NCBI GenBank assembly: GCA_900758885.1
Contig: CAAETD010000146.1
Coordinates: 1 to 15,207 of the forward strand
Length of the DNA stretch: 15,207 nt
Origin: an uncultured Collinsella sp.
GTDB taxonomy: Bacteria; Actinomycetota; Coriobacteriia; Coriobacteriales; Coriobacteriaceae
Reading direction: 5' to 3'
In this document: positions 13,964 through 15,207 of the stretch, piece after piece
Numbering within the stretch: the first letter of the stretch is position 1
Layout: each line of letters starts with the position of its first letter
Position numbers and translations under genes: made by a program
Notes under the pieces: generated by a model
The model's database searches: none
What the model was told of the DNA's origin: nothing
What the model saw: only the letters and a program-made list of their open reading frames with translations

Positions 13964-15207
13964 ATGGATCAAAATGCTTCCGCAAAGGTCCTCGTACTCG
14001 ACTTTGGTGCGCAGTACGGTCAGCTCATTGCCCGTCGCGTCCGCGACCTCAACGTGTATTCCGAGATTGTTCCCTGCGACATCTCGGCCGACGAGATTCG
14101 CGAGATGAACGCCTCTGCGCTCATCCTTTCCGGCGGTCCGGCTTCCGTGTACGCCGAGGACGCTCCGTCCATCGATCCTGCCATCTTTGACCTGGGCCTT
14201 CCCGTCCTGGGCTTCTGCTACGGCCATCAGATCACGGCCGTGACGCTCGGAGGCAAGGTCGGTCACTCCGAGGTGGGCGAGTACGGCCGCGCCACCATCA
14301 CGCGCACGGCCGGCGCCAAGCTCTTTAACTCCACGCCCATGGAGCAGACCGTGTGGATGAGCCATCGCGACGCCGTTTCCGAGGTGCCCGAGGGCTTTAC
14401 CGTTACCGCCAGCACCGACGTGTGCCCGGTTGCCGCCATGGAGTGCGTCGAGCGCAAGATTTTCACCACGCAGTTCCACCCCGAGGTCAAGCACTCCGAG
14501 TACGGTCAGCAGCTGCTGAGCAATTTCCTGTTTGAGATCTGCGGCCTGGAGCCCAACTGGAGCATGGACAACCTGGTCGAGACCATGACGGCCGAGTTCC
14601 GCGAGAAGGTCGGCGACGACCGCGTGATTCTGGCCCTGTCCGGTGGCGTCGACTCCTCCGTCGTGGCTGCGCTGGGCGCTCGCGCCGTGGGCAAGCAGAT
14701 GACCTGCGTGTTCATCAACCACGGCCTGCTGCGCAAGGGCGAGCCCGAGCAGGTGGAGGAGGTCTTCACCAAGCAGTTCGACGTCGACTTTATCCACGTT
14801 CACGCCGAGGACCGTTATGCCGAGCTTCTGGCCGGCGTGACCGAGCCCGAGGAGAAGCGCCGCATCATCGGTACGCAGTTCTGGAAAGAGTTCTTCGCCG
14901 TGGCGCAGCAGCTCGAGACCGATGGCAAGCCGGTCAAGTACCTGGCTCAGGGCACTATCTACCCCGACATCATCGAGTCCGGCGCTCGCAAGACGGGCGG
15001 CAAGACGGCCACCATCAAGAGCCATCACAACCTGATCCCGTTCCCCGATGGCGTGCACTTCGACCTTATTGAGCCGCTCGACCACTTCTTTAAGGACGAG
15101 GTCCGCGCACTTGGTCTGGCGCTTGGCCTGCCGGGTCACATCGTGTTCCGTCAGCCTTTCCCGGGCCCGGGTCTGGCCATCCGCATCATCGGCGCGGTCG
15201 ACAAGGA
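13964..15207 (+). CDS. guaA: GMP synthase (glutamine-hydrolysing), 3' end outside window
   Basis: The first 414 codons of GMP synthase, which converts XMP, ATP and glutamine to GMP in de novo purine synthesis. The N-terminal class I glutamine amidotransferase domain (about residues 8-195) has the nucleophile Cys85 (GFCYGHQ) and the partners His172 and Glu174 (QFHPEV). The ATP pyrophosphatase domain follows with the P-loop SGGVDSS (residues 226-232), and the dimerisation domain is entered at YLAQGTIYPDIIESG and FRQPFPGPGLAIRI. The ATG at 13964 follows GAGAGGG with good spacing; Met-Asp-Gln-Asn then leads directly into the VLVLDFGAQYGQLIARRVR block. The frame is open at the right edge with perhaps 100 residues missing. 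All key residues seen are intact. Confidence 0.97.
   Translation, partial: MDQNASAKVLVLDFGAQYGQLIARRVRDLNVYSEIVPCDISADEIREMNASALILSGGPASVYAEDAPSIDPAIFDLGLPVLGFCYGHQITAVTLGGKVGHSEVGEYGRATITRTAGAKLFNSTPMEQTVWMSHRDAVSEVPEGFTVTASTDVCPVAAMECVERKIFTTQFHPEVKHSEYGQQLLSNFLFEICGLEPNWSMDNLVETMTAEFREKVGDDRVILALSGGVDSSVVAALGARAVGKQMTCVFINHGLLRKGEPEQVEEVFTKQFDVDFIHVHAEDRYAELLAGVTEPEEKRRIIGTQFWKEFFAVAQQLETDGKPVKYLAQGTIYPDIIESGARKTGGKTATIKSHHNLIPFPDGVHFDLIEPLDHFFKDEVRALGLALGLPGHIVFRQPFPGPGLAIRIIGAVDK

Overview
The window looks like chromosomal DNA of a GC-rich, anaerobic Gram-positive gut actinobacterium of the Coriobacteriia, most like Collinsella. This is an inference from the fermentation enzymes, the strong GC preference at third codon positions, GGAG-type ribosome binding sites and the gene mix; no marker gene fixes the species. 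Nothing points to a phage, plasmid or insertion sequence. No tRNA, rRNA or CRISPR array was seen.

Region 1 (1-4745, plus strand) is a redox and fermentation block: the 3' end of adhE (acetaldehyde/alcohol dehydrogenase), two diverged tandem copies of a glycerol-dehydrogenase-type enzyme, and an unusual soluble iron-sulfur protein with four 4Fe-4S motifs. Intrinsic terminators follow adhE and the first dehydrogenase. Very long RNA-type hairpins lie before the second dehydrogenase and after the iron-sulfur gene.

Region 2 (4673-10068) is a divergent phospho-alpha-glucoside utilisation cluster. To the left run a zinc-dependent sorbitol-dehydrogenase-like enzyme and a GntR/UTRA repressor. To the right run a PTS EIICB permease of the GlvC/MalP type and a GlvA-type GH4 6-phospho-alpha-glucosidase. 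The control region between them carries related operator-like sites (core TAGACAAG) placed on both promoters, plus a pair of 9-bp direct repeats 21 bp apart. A polyol dehydrogenase in the same regulon suggests the substrate could be a glucosyl-polyol such as maltitol or isomalt: uptake as the phosphate, hydrolysis to glucose 6-phosphate plus polyol, then oxidation of the polyol to a ketose.

Region 3 (10196-11768) is ychF followed closely by a small DUF1648/SdpI-like membrane protein. Region 4 (11677-12361) is a divergent pair, an unrecognised 129-residue protein and a 72-residue XRE/Cro-type regulator, separated by a perfect 24-bp palindrome. A roughly 320-bp stretch without a convincing gene follows. 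Region 5 is ansA (type I asparaginase, minus strand) and divergent guaA (GMP synthase), which runs off the right edge.

The most interesting items are the candidate glucosyl-polyol cluster with its operators, the palindrome-controlled pair of unknown function, and the long G:U-compensated hairpins between genes.
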